This document shows, in pieces, positions 1-7,883 of a DNA stretch of 11,908 nucleotides. This DNA comes from CAZUHK01 sp964620345 (GTDB lineage Bacteria; Planctomycetota; Phycisphaerae; Phycisphaerales; Zrk34). The notes beneath the pieces are model-generated. The model worked only from the letters and a program-made list of their open reading frames with translations, was not told the origin of the DNA and did not search any database. How positions within the stretch are numbered: the stretch's first letter is position 1; every line of letters starts with the position of its first letter. The stretch spans positions 1 to 11,908 of the forward strand of contig CAZUHK010000096.1 of NCBI GenBank assembly GCA_964620345.1. Reading direction: 5' to 3'. The position numbers and the translations under genes were made by a program.

Positions 1-1
1 C

Positions 2-967
2 GGCATCGTGACCAGCGACGGGCGGTACACCCGCGCCGACCACATCATCCGCGACGCCGACCTGGCGATGTACCAGGCCAAGGACACCGGAAAGGCGCGG
101 TATGTGGTGTTCGACGCGGCGTTGCACAACGCGGCGATGCATCGGCTGGAGCTCGAGCGGGCGCTGCGCCAGGCGGTGGCGCGGCGGCAGTTGGCGCTGG
201 TCTACCAGCCGATCCTCTCGCTGGAGGACGGCCGGGTCGTCGGCGCCGAGGCGCTGCTGCGCTGGCATCACCCCGAGCTGGGCGTGGTCAGCCCCGAGCA
301 ATTCATCCCGATCGCCGAGGAGACCGGCCTGATCGTGCCGATCGGCCAGTGGATGGTCAACCAGGCGTGCGCGCAGTTGGCCCACTTCCAGCGGACACTG
401 CCCGAGGCCGAGCGGCTGAGTCTGAACGTCAACATCGCCCGGCGGGAGCTGACCAGCCCGGGCATGGTCGAGCGTTTGGCCCAGGCGCTGGCGACACACC
501 AGATCGACCCGACCTTGCTGCACCTGGAGATCACCGAAAGCGTGATCATGTCGCACCTGACCGAGCTGGAGCCGGTGCTCCAGCGCCTGCGCGACTTGGG
601 CCTGCCGCTGTGCATGGACGACTTCGGCACGGGTCATTCTTCGCTGAGCTGCCTGCACCAGTTCCCCATCGACGTGCTGAAGATCGACCGGGCGTTCGTG
701 AGTAACCTCGGCACGGCGTTGGACTACAGCGCGATCATCCAGGCGGTGATCACCCTGGCGCACACGCTGAACATGACGGTCGTGGCCGAGGGGATCGAGA
801 CGGCCGGGCAACTGGCGCAGCTTCAGACGCTGGACTGCGACCACGCGCAGGGCTACTTCTTCGCCAAGCCGATGACCGATGAGGCGTTCGAGCAGTTCTA
901 CCGCCGATCCCTGTCGATGGGCGATCGCGCCGGTGCGATGGCGGCTCCGTTCGAGTTGAACGCGTGA
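2..967 (+). CDS. GGDEF-EAL cyclic-di-GMP phosphodiesterase, 5'-truncated by window edge
   Basis: This is the C-terminal part of a signalling protein that hydrolyses cyclic di-GMP. The reading frame is open to the left edge, so the true start lies outside the window; a GTG at 8 is not the likely start. The first 35 or so visible residues are the tail of a GGDEF domain (DADLAMYQAK, then GKARYVVFD). A complete EAL domain follows. Numbering from codon 8, visible residues are the EAL signature (E81-A-L with LRW), N142, E174 in LEITES, D204-D205 in MDDFGTG, K225 in LKIDRAF, E261 in VAEGIET and Q281 in QGYFFAKP. Known catalytic and metal positions of EAL phosphodiesterases are therefore present, which supports an active enzyme. 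Whether the GGDEF half is active, and what sensor domain precedes it, cannot be seen. It converges on the methyltransferase operon and probably has nothing to do with it. Confidence 0.95.
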   Translation, partial: GIVTSDGRYTRADHIIRDADLAMYQAKDTGKARYVVFDAALHNAAMHRLELERALRQAVARRQLALVYQPILSLEDGRVVGAEALLRWHHPELGVVSPEQFIPIAEETGLIVPIGQWMVNQACAQLAHFQRTLPEAERLSLNVNIARRELTSPGMVERLAQALATHQIDPTLLHLEITESVIMSHLTELEPVLQRLRDLGLPLCMDDFGTGHSSLSCLHQFPIDVLKIDRAFVSNLGTALDYSAIIQAVITLAHTLNMTVVAEGIETAGQLAQLQTLDCDHAQGYFFAKPMTDEAFEQFYRRSLSMGDRAGAMAAPFELNA

Positions 968-969
968 GG

Positions 970-986
970 CCGCGGCCCGGCCGCGG
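970..986. terminator. Hairpin between convergent genes, possible bidirectional terminator
   Basis: A perfect inverted repeat, CCGCGGC-CCG-GCCGCGG, gives a 7-bp all-GC stem with a 3-nt loop. It sits exactly in the 21-bp gap between the stop of the EAL gene (967) and the stop of the last gene of the minus-strand operon (989). There is no T-run on either side, so it is not a classical Rho-independent terminator. Position is the main argument for a role in ending transcription from both sides. Confidence 0.35.
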
Positions 987-988
987 TG

Positions 989-2014
989 CTACGCGGGCGC
1001 GGCGGTCAGTTCGTCCCACGTGGCGAAGACGGCGCGCACGTTCGGGGGTTGGGCGGCGCCGCTGAACTCGCACTGGGCGATGCAACCGCCGTCGCGCCAC
1101 AGCCGCGCGTGCACGTCGCGCACCGCCGCGGCGACCTCGTCGGGCGTGCCGAACGGCAGCAGCCGCTGACGGTCGATCTCCCCCCAGAACGTGATGCGCC
1201 CGGCGAACGGCTCGAGCCGCTCCACACCCATACAAAAGATCTGCGAGTTCACCGCGTCGATGCCGATCTCGATCAGGTCTTCGTAGATGTCGAGGATGTA
1301 CCCATCGGAGTGCATGAAGATCAGCTTGCCCGCGGCGTGGGCGAGCTGGACGTACTCGCGGTACAGCGGCTTGAACAGCTCACGCCACATCGTCGGGCTG
1401 ATCAATAGCGACCGCTGCGAGCCCCAGTCGTCAAAGATGTTGACCTTGTCGATATCCGTTTGGCACCAGGCACGGATCAGATCGCAGTTGAACCGGTGCA
1501 GCCTGTTTTGGAGAAACTCGAGCATCGCCGCCGGCGGGTCGGCCAGGTCCATGTACAGCATTTCCGGCCCGCGGATCCACTGTATCCGCTCGAACACGCT
1601 GATGTTGTGGCACGGCGAGACGAACAGGTCCGTCGCGGCGCAGTCGCGGTTGATCGCCTCGCGATCCAGCGTGAGCAGCTCCGTGGGAACATGCACGCGA
1701 TCGGTGTCGGTTTCCCAGTCGGCGACCAGCGGCCGCTTGACCTCGCCGATGATGCCGCGCTGCACGTTGTCGAAAACGCAGCCCCATTCATCGACGTACC
1801 GGCCGACCTCGTGCGGGTTGCCGCGCGTCGGTGGCGGCTCGGCCTCGTGGCCGGGCACGGTGGTCATGTCCATCGGAAACTCGGCGCGGATCGCCGCGAC
1901 GGCGCCGGGATGCTCGATCTCCGCGATCGGCAACGCCCACAGGTTCCGAGGCGCCCGCGCGGGGCGCTCGCGGCGGACGGTCTGGTACACCAGTTCACGC
2001 GGCGTCGAGGCCAT
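989..2014 (-). CDS. URO-D-superfamily protein with HSD in place of the HxC zinc motif
   Basis: A 341-residue TIM-barrel protein of the uroporphyrinogen decarboxylase (URO-D) superfamily, which includes haem-pathway HemE and corrinoid methyltransferases such as MtaA/MtbA. Family features seen are the SPTMWRELFKPLYREY segment (about 206-221), the strand-plus-ligand segment KLIFMHSDG (H235-S-D237), then DAVNSQ and ITFWGEID. Methyltransferases of the MtaA type have H-x-C here; this protein has H-x-D. Two cysteines, C311 and C315, lie in the C-terminal region near where MtaA-type enzymes place their last zinc cysteine, but I cannot align them confidently. It is the last gene of the operon, 3 bp after the previous stop, with a strong Shine-Dalgarno supporting this start. 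It is not a convincing haem-pathway HemE. Its role is unknown; a methyltransferase or corrinoid-linked function is inferred from context. Confidence 0.85.
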   Translation of the reverse strand: MASTPRELVYQTVRRERPARAPRNLWALPIAEIEHPGAVAAIRAEFPMDMTTVPGHEAEPPPTRGNPHEVGRYVDEWGCVFDNVQRGIIGEVKRPLVADWETDTDRVHVPTELLTLDREAINRDCAATDLFVSPCHNISVFERIQWIRGPEMLYMDLADPPAAMLEFLQNRLHRFNCDLIRAWCQTDIDKVNIFDDWGSQRSLLISPTMWRELFKPLYREYVQLAHAAGKLIFMHSDGYILDIYEDLIEIGIDAVNSQIFCMGVERLEPFAGRITFWGEIDRQRLLPFGTPDEVAAAVRDVHARLWRDGGCIAQCEFSGAAQPPNVRAVFATWDELTAAPA

Positions 2015-2017
2015 GGT

Positions 2018-3271
2018 TCAGCCGCTCCTTTCGAGGTATCGGTTGACTTCTTCGCGAGCGATCGCGGCCCAGCGACCGATGCGCCACGGCTCGTTGCGCA
2101 CGGTGTGCGTGTCCTTGAGGATGAGCTCCAGCGGCTGGTCGCCGGCCAGCTCCAACGTGCGACGGATGTCGGCGCGGATCGCCTCTTCGCTGAAATCCAC
2201 GCACACCGGCACCGGGTCGGCCTTGCGGCAGTAGACGTAGCGGCCGGCGAGCTGCTCGGCCAGCGCACGCTGATCGGCCTTGGGCGCGACCGACACCCGC
2301 CGAAGCCGCGGCACCGTGGCCGCGACCGCCTCGAAGCGATGCTCCAGCCCCTCGCAGCAGCCGTAGTAGTTCAGCGCGAAGCGCTGGGTCAGCGGCTTCT
2401 GATAGGGCAGGACGAACTCCTCGAACATCGCCGGCGAAATGCCCACCGTCTCCTGCGATTCGCAGAAGCCCCACATCTGATCCCACCGCGCCGGCGCGTC
2501 GTCCTCGGCCTCGGGGCGCTCGAGGTCGGCGATGTACCCCCCGCCGCCCGAGCCGACGTGGTTGGCCCGTTGATTCGGCGCCAGCAGACCCTCGCGCTCG
2601 AGGAAGTCCATGTAGTGGGCCATGTCGTCCTGCAGAAACGCCATGAGCCGATGCACCGCGCCGGGCTGATCGAACATCGCGAGCATCAGTTGCTCGATGC
2701 CCACGAGATAGGCCACGTCCTGCGTGAGGCCCACGCTCCAAAGCGGCGCGTGGCGGATGCGCGTGGTCAGCAGGTCGCCGAGGATGTCCTGCGCGCGGGC
2801 GAGGTCGGCCCGGGTGCCGGGGCGGTCGACGGCGGGCTCGCGGCGTTCGAGCTTGGCCAAGTCGCGATCCAGATCCTTGATCGGCGGATCCCACACGTAG
2901 CTGCCGCGCTGGTCGCCGTAGACTCTGGGGATCTCCACCCCAAGCCAGCCGCGGTCCACCCGCCAGGGCACGTCGAAGGTCGGCTCGACCACCGAGTCGT
3001 CGTCGACCTGCTCGGCGATGAACAGCCGCTCGCGGAGCTGCCGCTCCCACCGCTTGAGCTGCGGGTCGGTGCATCGCAGCGATTCGTCGCGCACCAGCTC
3101 GGGCCAGGCGCCCTCGGGCGAAACGCTGATCATCGGCCGCGTCGGTCGCAGCGCGTTGTGCGTCTGCCACAGCGCCCGGCGCTGGGCCATCACCGGATTC
3201 GCGGCATGATCGGCCACGCGCCGCGCCAGGTCGCGGAGGATACGCCGGTCGTGATCGCTCGCGTTGCTCAT
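2018..3271 (-). CDS. Divergent URO-D-like protein with YGCCE at the metal-ligand position
   Basis: A 417-residue protein, longer than its paralogs (341-364), distantly related to the URO-D superfamily. The fold is suggested by the motif series GISPAMFEEFVLPYQKPL (278-295), then a hydrophobic strand ending in NYYGCCE (301-307), then RRVSVAP (324-330) and a C-terminal LELILKDTHT segment. At the ligand position where paralogs have HDC, HTD or HSD this one reads YGC, with a second cysteine beside it (C305, C306); C348 and C357 lie further on. The N-terminal third resembles nothing I can name. I chose the ATG at 3271, 4 nt after the preceding stop. A longer in-frame ATG at 3298 would add nine residues and overlap that gene by 23 bp. 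It may be a corrinoid methyltransferase for an unknown methylated substrate; function is not established. Confidence 0.8.
   Translation of the reverse strand: MSNASDHDRRILRDLARRVADHAANPVMAQRRALWQTHNALRPTRPMISVSPEGAWPELVRDESLRCTDPQLKRWERQLRERLFIAEQVDDDSVVEPTFDVPWRVDRGWLGVEIPRVYGDQRGSYVWDPPIKDLDRDLAKLERREPAVDRPGTRADLARAQDILGDLLTTRIRHAPLWSVGLTQDVAYLVGIEQLMLAMFDQPGAVHRLMAFLQDDMAHYMDFLEREGLLAPNQRANHVGSGGGGYIADLERPEAEDDAPARWDQMWGFCESQETVGISPAMFEEFVLPYQKPLTQRFALNYYGCCEGLEHRFEAVAATVPRLRRVSVAPKADQRALAEQLAGRYVYCRKADPVPVCVDFSEEAIRADIRRTLELAGDQPLELILKDTHTVRNEPWRIGRWAAIAREEVNRYLERSG
2025..2031 (-). promoter_or_regulatory. Strong Shine-Dalgarno inside the end of the preceding gene
   Basis: On the minus strand AAAGGAG lies 10 nt before the ATG at 2014, within the last codons of the upstream URO-D gene, whose TGA lies 3 nt before that ATG. 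This fixes the start of the last operon gene and suggests coupled translation. Confidence 0.7.
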
Positions 3272-3275
3272 CAGG

Positions 3276-4364
3276 TCACTCGTAGCGCCCGTGCTCATCG
3301 ACCAGCTCGATGATGCGCTGGTAGGTCGGCCAACTGACCTGCGGGGGGACCGAGTGGTCGGAGTGGTAGATGTAGCCGCGCGTCGCCTTGCCCGCGGCGA
3401 ACTTCTCGGTGATCTCTTGCTCGATCAGGTCCAGGTCGTTGGTGGCCATCTTCATCACGTCGATGTTGCCGAAGCACGCCAGCCGATCGCCGTACTTCGG
3501 GCACAGCTCGCGGATGTCCATGTGGGCCTTGGCTTCGAGGGGTTGGAGGCAGTCGAAGCCGGCCTCGATGTACAGGTCGATCACGCCGCGCACGTCGCCA
3601 TCGGTGTGATAGATGAACTTCATGCCGTGCTCGTGGGCGAAGTCAGCCAGACGCTTGTGGTCGGGCCAGATCAGCTCGCGATACATCGCCGGCGAGCACA
3701 TGGTCGCGTGATTGAACGCCATGTCGCCGTAGATCCAAAGCCCGTCGGGCGTGATGCCGGTGTCCAGCGCCGCGGTGAACTCGCGAAGCATCACGTCGGT
3801 GTGCGTGCGCGACACATCGGCGACCCATTGCGGATCCTCGGCCATGGCGATCATGGTCGTCTCATCGCCCATGAGCCGGCGGGTCTGCTCGAACGATTCG
3901 ACGCCCGTCAGATGCGTCCATTTGCCCGTGGGCGCCAGGCGATCGAAGTTGCGTTTGGCCTCGCGCGGATCGAGGTGGCGGTGTTCGAGCAGCAGCGGCT
4001 TGATGCGATCGAACCAGTCGTCGCGTGTCGTGCACGCGAAGCCGCGATGCTCGGGCGTGCCGCTGCGGTGCTTCCACTGCCGCTCGGTCTGGCCCCAGGG
4101 GTTGATGACCACGCGGGTGGTGTCGTCTTCTTCGATCAGCTCATCGCGGCCGGGATAAGGCGCGGGCCACAGCCAGCACAGGCCGGCGATGTCCGACCCG
4201 AGCAGTTCATGCACCTGCGCTGCGCCGCCGTCGAGCCCCTCGGCCTGCCAGCGTTCGATCGTGTCCGGCCAGAACGTTTCATGGCGCGGCACGCGGTCGT
4301 GTTCTTCCCGGGCGAAGGCGCGGTTGACGCGCTGTCGGCTTGTGAGGGTCGTGGTCTCAGACAT
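3276..4364 (-). CDS. URO-D-superfamily protein with HTD and HSDH motifs
   Basis: A 362-residue URO-D-superfamily barrel. The N-terminus (LTSRQRVNRAFAREEHDRVP) is the typical opening helix and loop of this family. Further features are DGLWIYGDMAF (207-217), CSPAMYRELIWPDHKRL (223-239), MKFIYHTDGD with H253-x-D255, the DCLQPLEAKAHMD segment (271-283), RLACFGNIDV (294-303) and YIYHSDHSVPPQVSW (331-345). The H-x-C metal motif of MtaA-like methyltransferases is replaced by H-x-D, and an extra histidine-rich HSDH motif stands near the C-terminus. Its start overlaps the end of the homocysteine methyltransferase gene by 8 bp, and AAGGAG (4372-4377, 7 nt upstream) supports that start. Proteins with this HTDGD/HSDH pattern are usually annotated only as URO-D family. 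A role in methyl transfer is inferred from the operon. Confidence 0.87.
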   Translation of the reverse strand: MSETTTLTSRQRVNRAFAREEHDRVPRHETFWPDTIERWQAEGLDGGAAQVHELLGSDIAGLCWLWPAPYPGRDELIEEDDTTRVVINPWGQTERQWKHRSGTPEHRGFACTTRDDWFDRIKPLLLEHRHLDPREAKRNFDRLAPTGKWTHLTGVESFEQTRRLMGDETTMIAMAEDPQWVADVSRTHTDVMLREFTAALDTGITPDGLWIYGDMAFNHATMCSPAMYRELIWPDHKRLADFAHEHGMKFIYHTDGDVRGVIDLYIEAGFDCLQPLEAKAHMDIRELCPKYGDRLACFGNIDVMKMATNDLDLIEQEITEKFAAGKATRGYIYHSDHSVPPQVSWPTYQRIIELVDEHGRYE

Positions 4365-5289
4365 CGGCGTGCTCCTTCATCGCTTGGGCCATCGCGGCCA
4401 GGTGGTCGGGCGTGGTGCCGCAGCAGCCGCCGATGAGCTTCACGCCCGCGTCGGCCAGGGCGACCGCGGCCCGCGCCAAGTCGGCCGGCACCGCGTCGTA
4501 GACGTGGGCATCGCCCTGCATTCGCGGCGCGCCGGCGTTGGGCTGGACGATCACCGGCACGTCGCCGGCGGCGCCGACCAGTTGCCCGCCCAGCGCGATG
4601 TAATCGTCCAGCGACAGTGCCGTGCCGCAGTTGGCGCCGACGATGTCCGCCCCGGCGTCGATCGTCCGGCCGATCGCCTCGGCCGCCTCAACGCCCATCA
4701 TCGTGCCCATCCGCTCGCCCTGTTTCTCGAAGGCGAACGTCGCGATCACCGGCCAGTCGGCCACGCGCCGCGCCGCGGCGATGGCGATCGCCACCTCCGC
4801 CGGGTCGCTCATCGTTTCGATCAGCGCCACGTCCGCCCCGCCTTCGCGAAGGGCGGTGAACTGCTCGACGAAGATGTCGGTCAACTGCTCGGCGGTGGTC
4901 TCGCCCAGCGGTTCGAGGAACCCGCCGAAGGGCCCGACGTCCGCGGCGACCCAGACCGCGCGGCCGTGCCGGTCGGCCGCGGCGTCGGCGGCGCCGCGGG
5001 CGAGCTGCGCCGCGGCGGTGTTCAGCGCCGCGGTGTCCTCCGCCAGACCGTGGTTCGTCAGCGCGGTGCGCGAGGCCTGGAACGTGTTGGTCGTCAGCAC
5101 GCGGCAGCCGGCGTCGGCGTAGCAGCGATGCACCGCTTGCACCGCCTCGGGTCGAAGCCGGTTCCACGCCACCGCGTTGTCGGCGGTGGTCAGGCCCGCG
5201 GCGATCAGTTGCGTGCCCATCCCCCCGTCAAACAAAAGCGGGCCGGCGTCGAGGACGCCAAACAGATTGTGCGTGCCAGGTGAAATCAT
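4357..5289 (-). CDS. Homocysteine S-methyltransferase-domain protein
   Basis: A 310-residue stand-alone Hcy domain, as in BHMT, MmuM and the N-terminal module of MetH. Visible features are the opening DGGMGTQL (21-28), then CRVLTTNTFQASR (62-74), GPFGGFLEP (119-127), ALIETMSD (155-162) and the three zinc cysteines: C221 in GANCGTAL and C289-C290 in IGGCCGTTP. Zinc activates the thiol of homocysteine, so the expected product is methionine. The length matches a single domain, without the folate, B12 or reactivation modules of MetH. Its ATG overlaps the mtaB stop by 4 bp (ATGA), and its end overlaps the next URO-D gene by 8 bp, so it is firmly part of the operon. The methyl donor cannot be read from sequence: methyl-corrinoid protein, betaine or S-methylmethionine are all possible. 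The operon favours a corrinoid donor. Confidence 0.88.
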   Translation of the reverse strand: MISPGTHNLFGVLDAGPLLFDGGMGTQLIAAGLTTADNAVAWNRLRPEAVQAVHRCYADAGCRVLTTNTFQASRTALTNHGLAEDTAALNTAAAQLARGAADAAADRHGRAVWVAADVGPFGGFLEPLGETTAEQLTDIFVEQFTALREGGADVALIETMSDPAEVAIAIAAARRVADWPVIATFAFEKQGERMGTMMGVEAAEAIGRTIDAGADIVGANCGTALSLDDYIALGGQLVGAAGDVPVIVQPNAGAPRMQGDAHVYDAVPADLARAAVALADAGVKLIGGCCGTTPDHLAAMAQAMKEHADV

Positions 5290-6689
5290 GATGCGGTGGG
5301 TTCCATGGTGTCGAGTTGGTACTGGTTCAGGTCGCAGAGGGCCGGGTCGGTCAGGGCGATCTGCTCGTCGATGAATCGGGCGCGGTCGTCGGGCATGGCG
5401 TCCAGGGCCTGGTCCATGGTGTCCAGCCAGGGGCGTTCACGATCGGCCAGGGCCAGGCGGCCGGCGTCGGCGGCGTCGCGGATCAGGGCCACGGCCTGGC
5501 GCGCGACGGCGATGCCGGCGTGATAGTCGCTGTCGGCGCCGACCAGCGCCTCGGCCAGTCGCACCGCCGCGGCGGGCGCCAGCACCAGGGCCTGGGGGTC
5601 GTGCGGCGTGTCGCTGTCGACCAGCCAGTCGCGCAGTTGGCGCGTGCCCTGCGCACCGTCGGCCGCGGCGCGGTTCATCAGCCGACAGTCGTAGGCCAGC
5701 GATTCCAGGCAGCACGTGGGCGCCATGCCGCCCAGCAGCTTGACGTGCTGGACCGATTCGTTGGACCAGGTGTCGGCCGCGGCGGCCGCGACGTTGCCGA
5801 CCGGCGAGAGGTGGGCGCACGCGGCGCTCTTGCCCTCGCACGCCATCGGGTAGCCGGTGATCGCCTTGAGGATGATGTTCTCGTACCCGCAGTCCTTGCC
5901 CGGGCCGACCGCGCCGCAGGCGTAGGCCTGCAGCGAGCGCACCGCGGTGACCGCGCGGACGACCGCGGCGAAGGTGCGGGGGATCATCTTCTGCTCGGCC
6001 AGCACCATCGCGGTGTTGCCGAACCCGCAGGCCGTGTCGCCCGCGGCGTGGACGTCGTGCCGGCCGGCAATGTCGGCGATCCGTGTCCACAGGTAGCGCA
6101 TGTCCGACACGCCCAGCACGCACAGCGCGAAGATCACCCGCGGCAGGTCGCACATCGTCAGCGCCTCGTCGTGGATCTCCTTGCCGCCGACCGATTCGAT
6201 GCTCAGCAGTTCCGCCCCGGCCCCGGCGGCGCGGTCGAACAGCTCCAGCATCGCATCGTGGTAACGCCCGTCACGCAGCCGCGGCGGGCGGATAAACTCG
6301 CGGTTGTCGTTGGGCGTCACACGCAGCACGCTCTTGAGCCCAAGCTTCGCCTGGGCCCGGGCCAATCCTTCGAGCAGGATGTTGACCACCCGCATGCCCC
6401 AGTCGGGGTGCTCGGTCATCGGCGGCAGCGTCTCGAACTCCACCACCAGCCCCGGCACGGCCAGCGCCGCGGCCCGACCGGTCGCGTCGTCGATGATCTG
6501 CTGGTAGTGCGCGTCGATCTGGTCCAGCGTCTGCTCGCACACCTCGATGTTGGGCAACGTGAAGTTGAGCTCGGGGTACACCTGCCCGCCGCCGATCACC
6601 ATGCCCCGCCGCGTGGTCAGCGGGTGCGGCGCCGTGCCGTAGAGCAGGTCGTTGGAGTTGCTGATGGCCAGTTGATTGTAGGTTTTCAT
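5286..6689 (-). CDS. mtaB: Methanol:corrinoid methyltransferase MtaB
   Basis: A 467-residue protein matching MtaB, which transfers the methyl group of methanol to the Co(I) corrinoid of MtaC. The zinc ligands known from the Methanosarcina enzyme (E164, C220, C269) are matched here by E165 in SIESVGGKE, C221 in AGDTACGFGN and C267 in GPGKDCGYEN. The stretch around the last cysteine and the WSNESV and LAYDC segments are very close to MtaB. Length is near the archaeal 461. The frame is open back to an ATG at 6770, but that would overlap the preceding gene. The ATG at 6689 aligns with MtaB N-termini (TYNQLAISNSNDLLYG) and has AAGGG (6699-6703) 9 nt upstream. The gene lies 43 bp after the MtaA-like gene and overlaps the homocysteine methyltransferase gene by 4 bp. 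Confidence in the family is high; methanol as substrate follows from it. Confidence 0.95.
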   Translation of the reverse strand: MKTYNQLAISNSNDLLYGTAPHPLTTRRGMVIGGGQVYPELNFTLPNIEVCEQTLDQIDAHYQQIIDDATGRAAALAVPGLVVEFETLPPMTEHPDWGMRVVNILLEGLARAQAKLGLKSVLRVTPNDNREFIRPPRLRDGRYHDAMLELFDRAAGAGAELLSIESVGGKEIHDEALTMCDLPRVIFALCVLGVSDMRYLWTRIADIAGRHDVHAAGDTACGFGNTAMVLAEQKMIPRTFAAVVRAVTAVRSLQAYACGAVGPGKDCGYENIILKAITGYPMACEGKSAACAHLSPVGNVAAAAADTWSNESVQHVKLLGGMAPTCCLESLAYDCRLMNRAAADGAQGTRQLRDWLVDSDTPHDPQALVLAPAAAVRLAEALVGADSDYHAGIAVARQAVALIRDAADAGRLALADRERPWLDTMDQALDAMPDDRARFIDEQIALTDPALCDLNQYQLDTMEPTAS

Positions 6690-6732
6690 GGGTTGCGGCC
6701 CTTGTGAAGTGCTTGTCGAACCTTGCATCCGC

Positions 6733-7827
6733 TCATGTTCGATTCGGCATCGGCGACACGGGGGGTGCACCGGCCTCGCTCATCATCACCTCGACCTTGC
6801 TGCGGATTGTCTCCTCGCAGCCGGCGACGCTCAGCACGTCGCACTCGGTGCCGAGGATGAACGGCCGATCCAGCGCGGCCATGCGGCGGCGCAGCTCGTC
6901 GGCCATCGCGCGCACGCCGTCCTGGCTGAGCTGGGTATCGCTGTAAAATCGCTTGCTGGGCAGGTTGCCGTACAGCACGGTGCGCGGCGGGACGCTCTTC
7001 GCGTCTTCCCAAAGCACGCGCGAGCTGCCCAAGCTGAGGATCGCCGGATCCAGCCGACCAAACTGCTCGACCATCGCATCGGTCAGCTCGCCGCAGTCAT
7101 GGAAGATCAGGTCGGCGTGGCCGGCCTCGAGCGTGCGTTTCACCACGAGGTTCGGCTGCATCACGTAGCGCTCGAAGATGTCCGACCCCGCGGCGAGTTG
7201 GTTGGGCGAGAGGTAGTGCACGTTTGCCGCCGGCTCGCAGACGATCACCGCCTGCGCGCCCGCGGCGAGCTGCGCCTCGAAATAGGCCGTGACCGTCGCC
7301 GTGGCCAGTGCCAGCGCCGCCTCGACCATCGCCACCTCCGCGTCGGCCTCGGCCGCGATGCCCATGCCGGCCATGCACACCGGGGTGATCGGGTCGGCCA
7401 GCAACTTGGTCATCAGCGAGAACGGCCCGATGCCCATGCCGATCGGCAACAGGTCCGTCTGGCTCGCGATGTACCGCAGCGCGTCGCACGTGGCGACGAT
7501 GCGCGGCGTGGGGCGGTTGGCGATCCGCTGGCGCACCGCGGCGATCGTTTCGTCGGTCGGCGCCGCAACGAGGTGGAAGCTGTCGATCGCCTCCGGTTGC
7601 ACGCCCGTCGCCGCGGCGATGGCTGCCTTCTCGATCTGCAAATCCATCAGCGGCACGGCCAGCGGCGTGCGCCACCGCTGCGCCGCGGCTTCGACCACGC
7701 GGCCCAGCGCTTCGCCGTCGTGCAGCACCGCGTCCACATCGACGGCCTCGTGCAGCACCAGGTGCGTGCCGATGGGCATGGTCAGGCCGCGCCGGGCCAG
7801 GTCGATATAGAACTCGCGATCGGCCAT
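6733..7827 (-). CDS. MtaA-like URO-D-family methyl-corrinoid methyltransferase
   Basis: A 364-residue URO-D-superfamily protein that keeps the zinc motif of the second methyltransferase of methanol systems (MtaA/MtbA). H243-x-C245 lies in LIFHDCGELTD, and C329 lies in ILGTECDVLS; MtaA uses H-x-C plus one distal cysteine. Other family features are LPIGMGIGPFSLMTKLLADP (127-146) and the GAQAVIVCEPAA strand (190-201). It sits between the corrinoid protein and MtaB, the usual company of MtaA. In methanogens MtaA methylates coenzyme M; in acetogens the acceptor is tetrahydrofolate. Nothing in the window points to coenzyme M, so folate or another thiol is more likely here. No strong ribosome binding site precedes the ATG. 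A substrate-facing methyltransferase role instead of the acceptor-side one cannot be excluded. Confidence 0.78.
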   Translation of the reverse strand: MADREFYIDLARRGLTMPIGTHLVLHEAVDVDAVLHDGEALGRVVEAAAQRWRTPLAVPLMDLQIEKAAIAAATGVQPEAIDSFHLVAAPTDETIAAVRQRIANRPTPRIVATCDALRYIASQTDLLPIGMGIGPFSLMTKLLADPITPVCMAGMGIAAEADAEVAMVEAALALATATVTAYFEAQLAAGAQAVIVCEPAANVHYLSPNQLAAGSDIFERYVMQPNLVVKRTLEAGHADLIFHDCGELTDAMVEQFGRLDPAILSLGSSRVLWEDAKSVPPRTVLYGNLPSKRFYSDTQLSQDGVRAMADELRRRMAALDRPFILGTECDVLSVAGCEETIRSKVEVMMSEAGAPPVSPMPNRT

Positions 7828-7883
7828 GGTCTGCTGCGTCCGTGTCGGGGGCCGGGTCGGATGCCCAAGCCGGGGGCGGGTGT

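Noticed and set aside
1460..3313. A 617-codon open frame on the plus strand
   Set aside because: It runs antisense across two URO-D-family genes, is full of arginine and valine as expected from the complement of GC-rich codons, and has no recognisable domain.
989..4364. Haem-pathway uroporphyrinogen decarboxylase (HemE) identity for the URO-D genes
   Set aside because: Four differing paralogs sit in a corrinoid operon with no other haem gene, and the N-terminal HemE substrate-binding signature is not evident in them.
6690..6770. A 27-residue N-terminal extension of MtaB from an ATG at 6770
   Set aside because: It would overlap the preceding gene, does not align with MtaB N-termini, and the ATG at 6689 has its own ribosome binding site.
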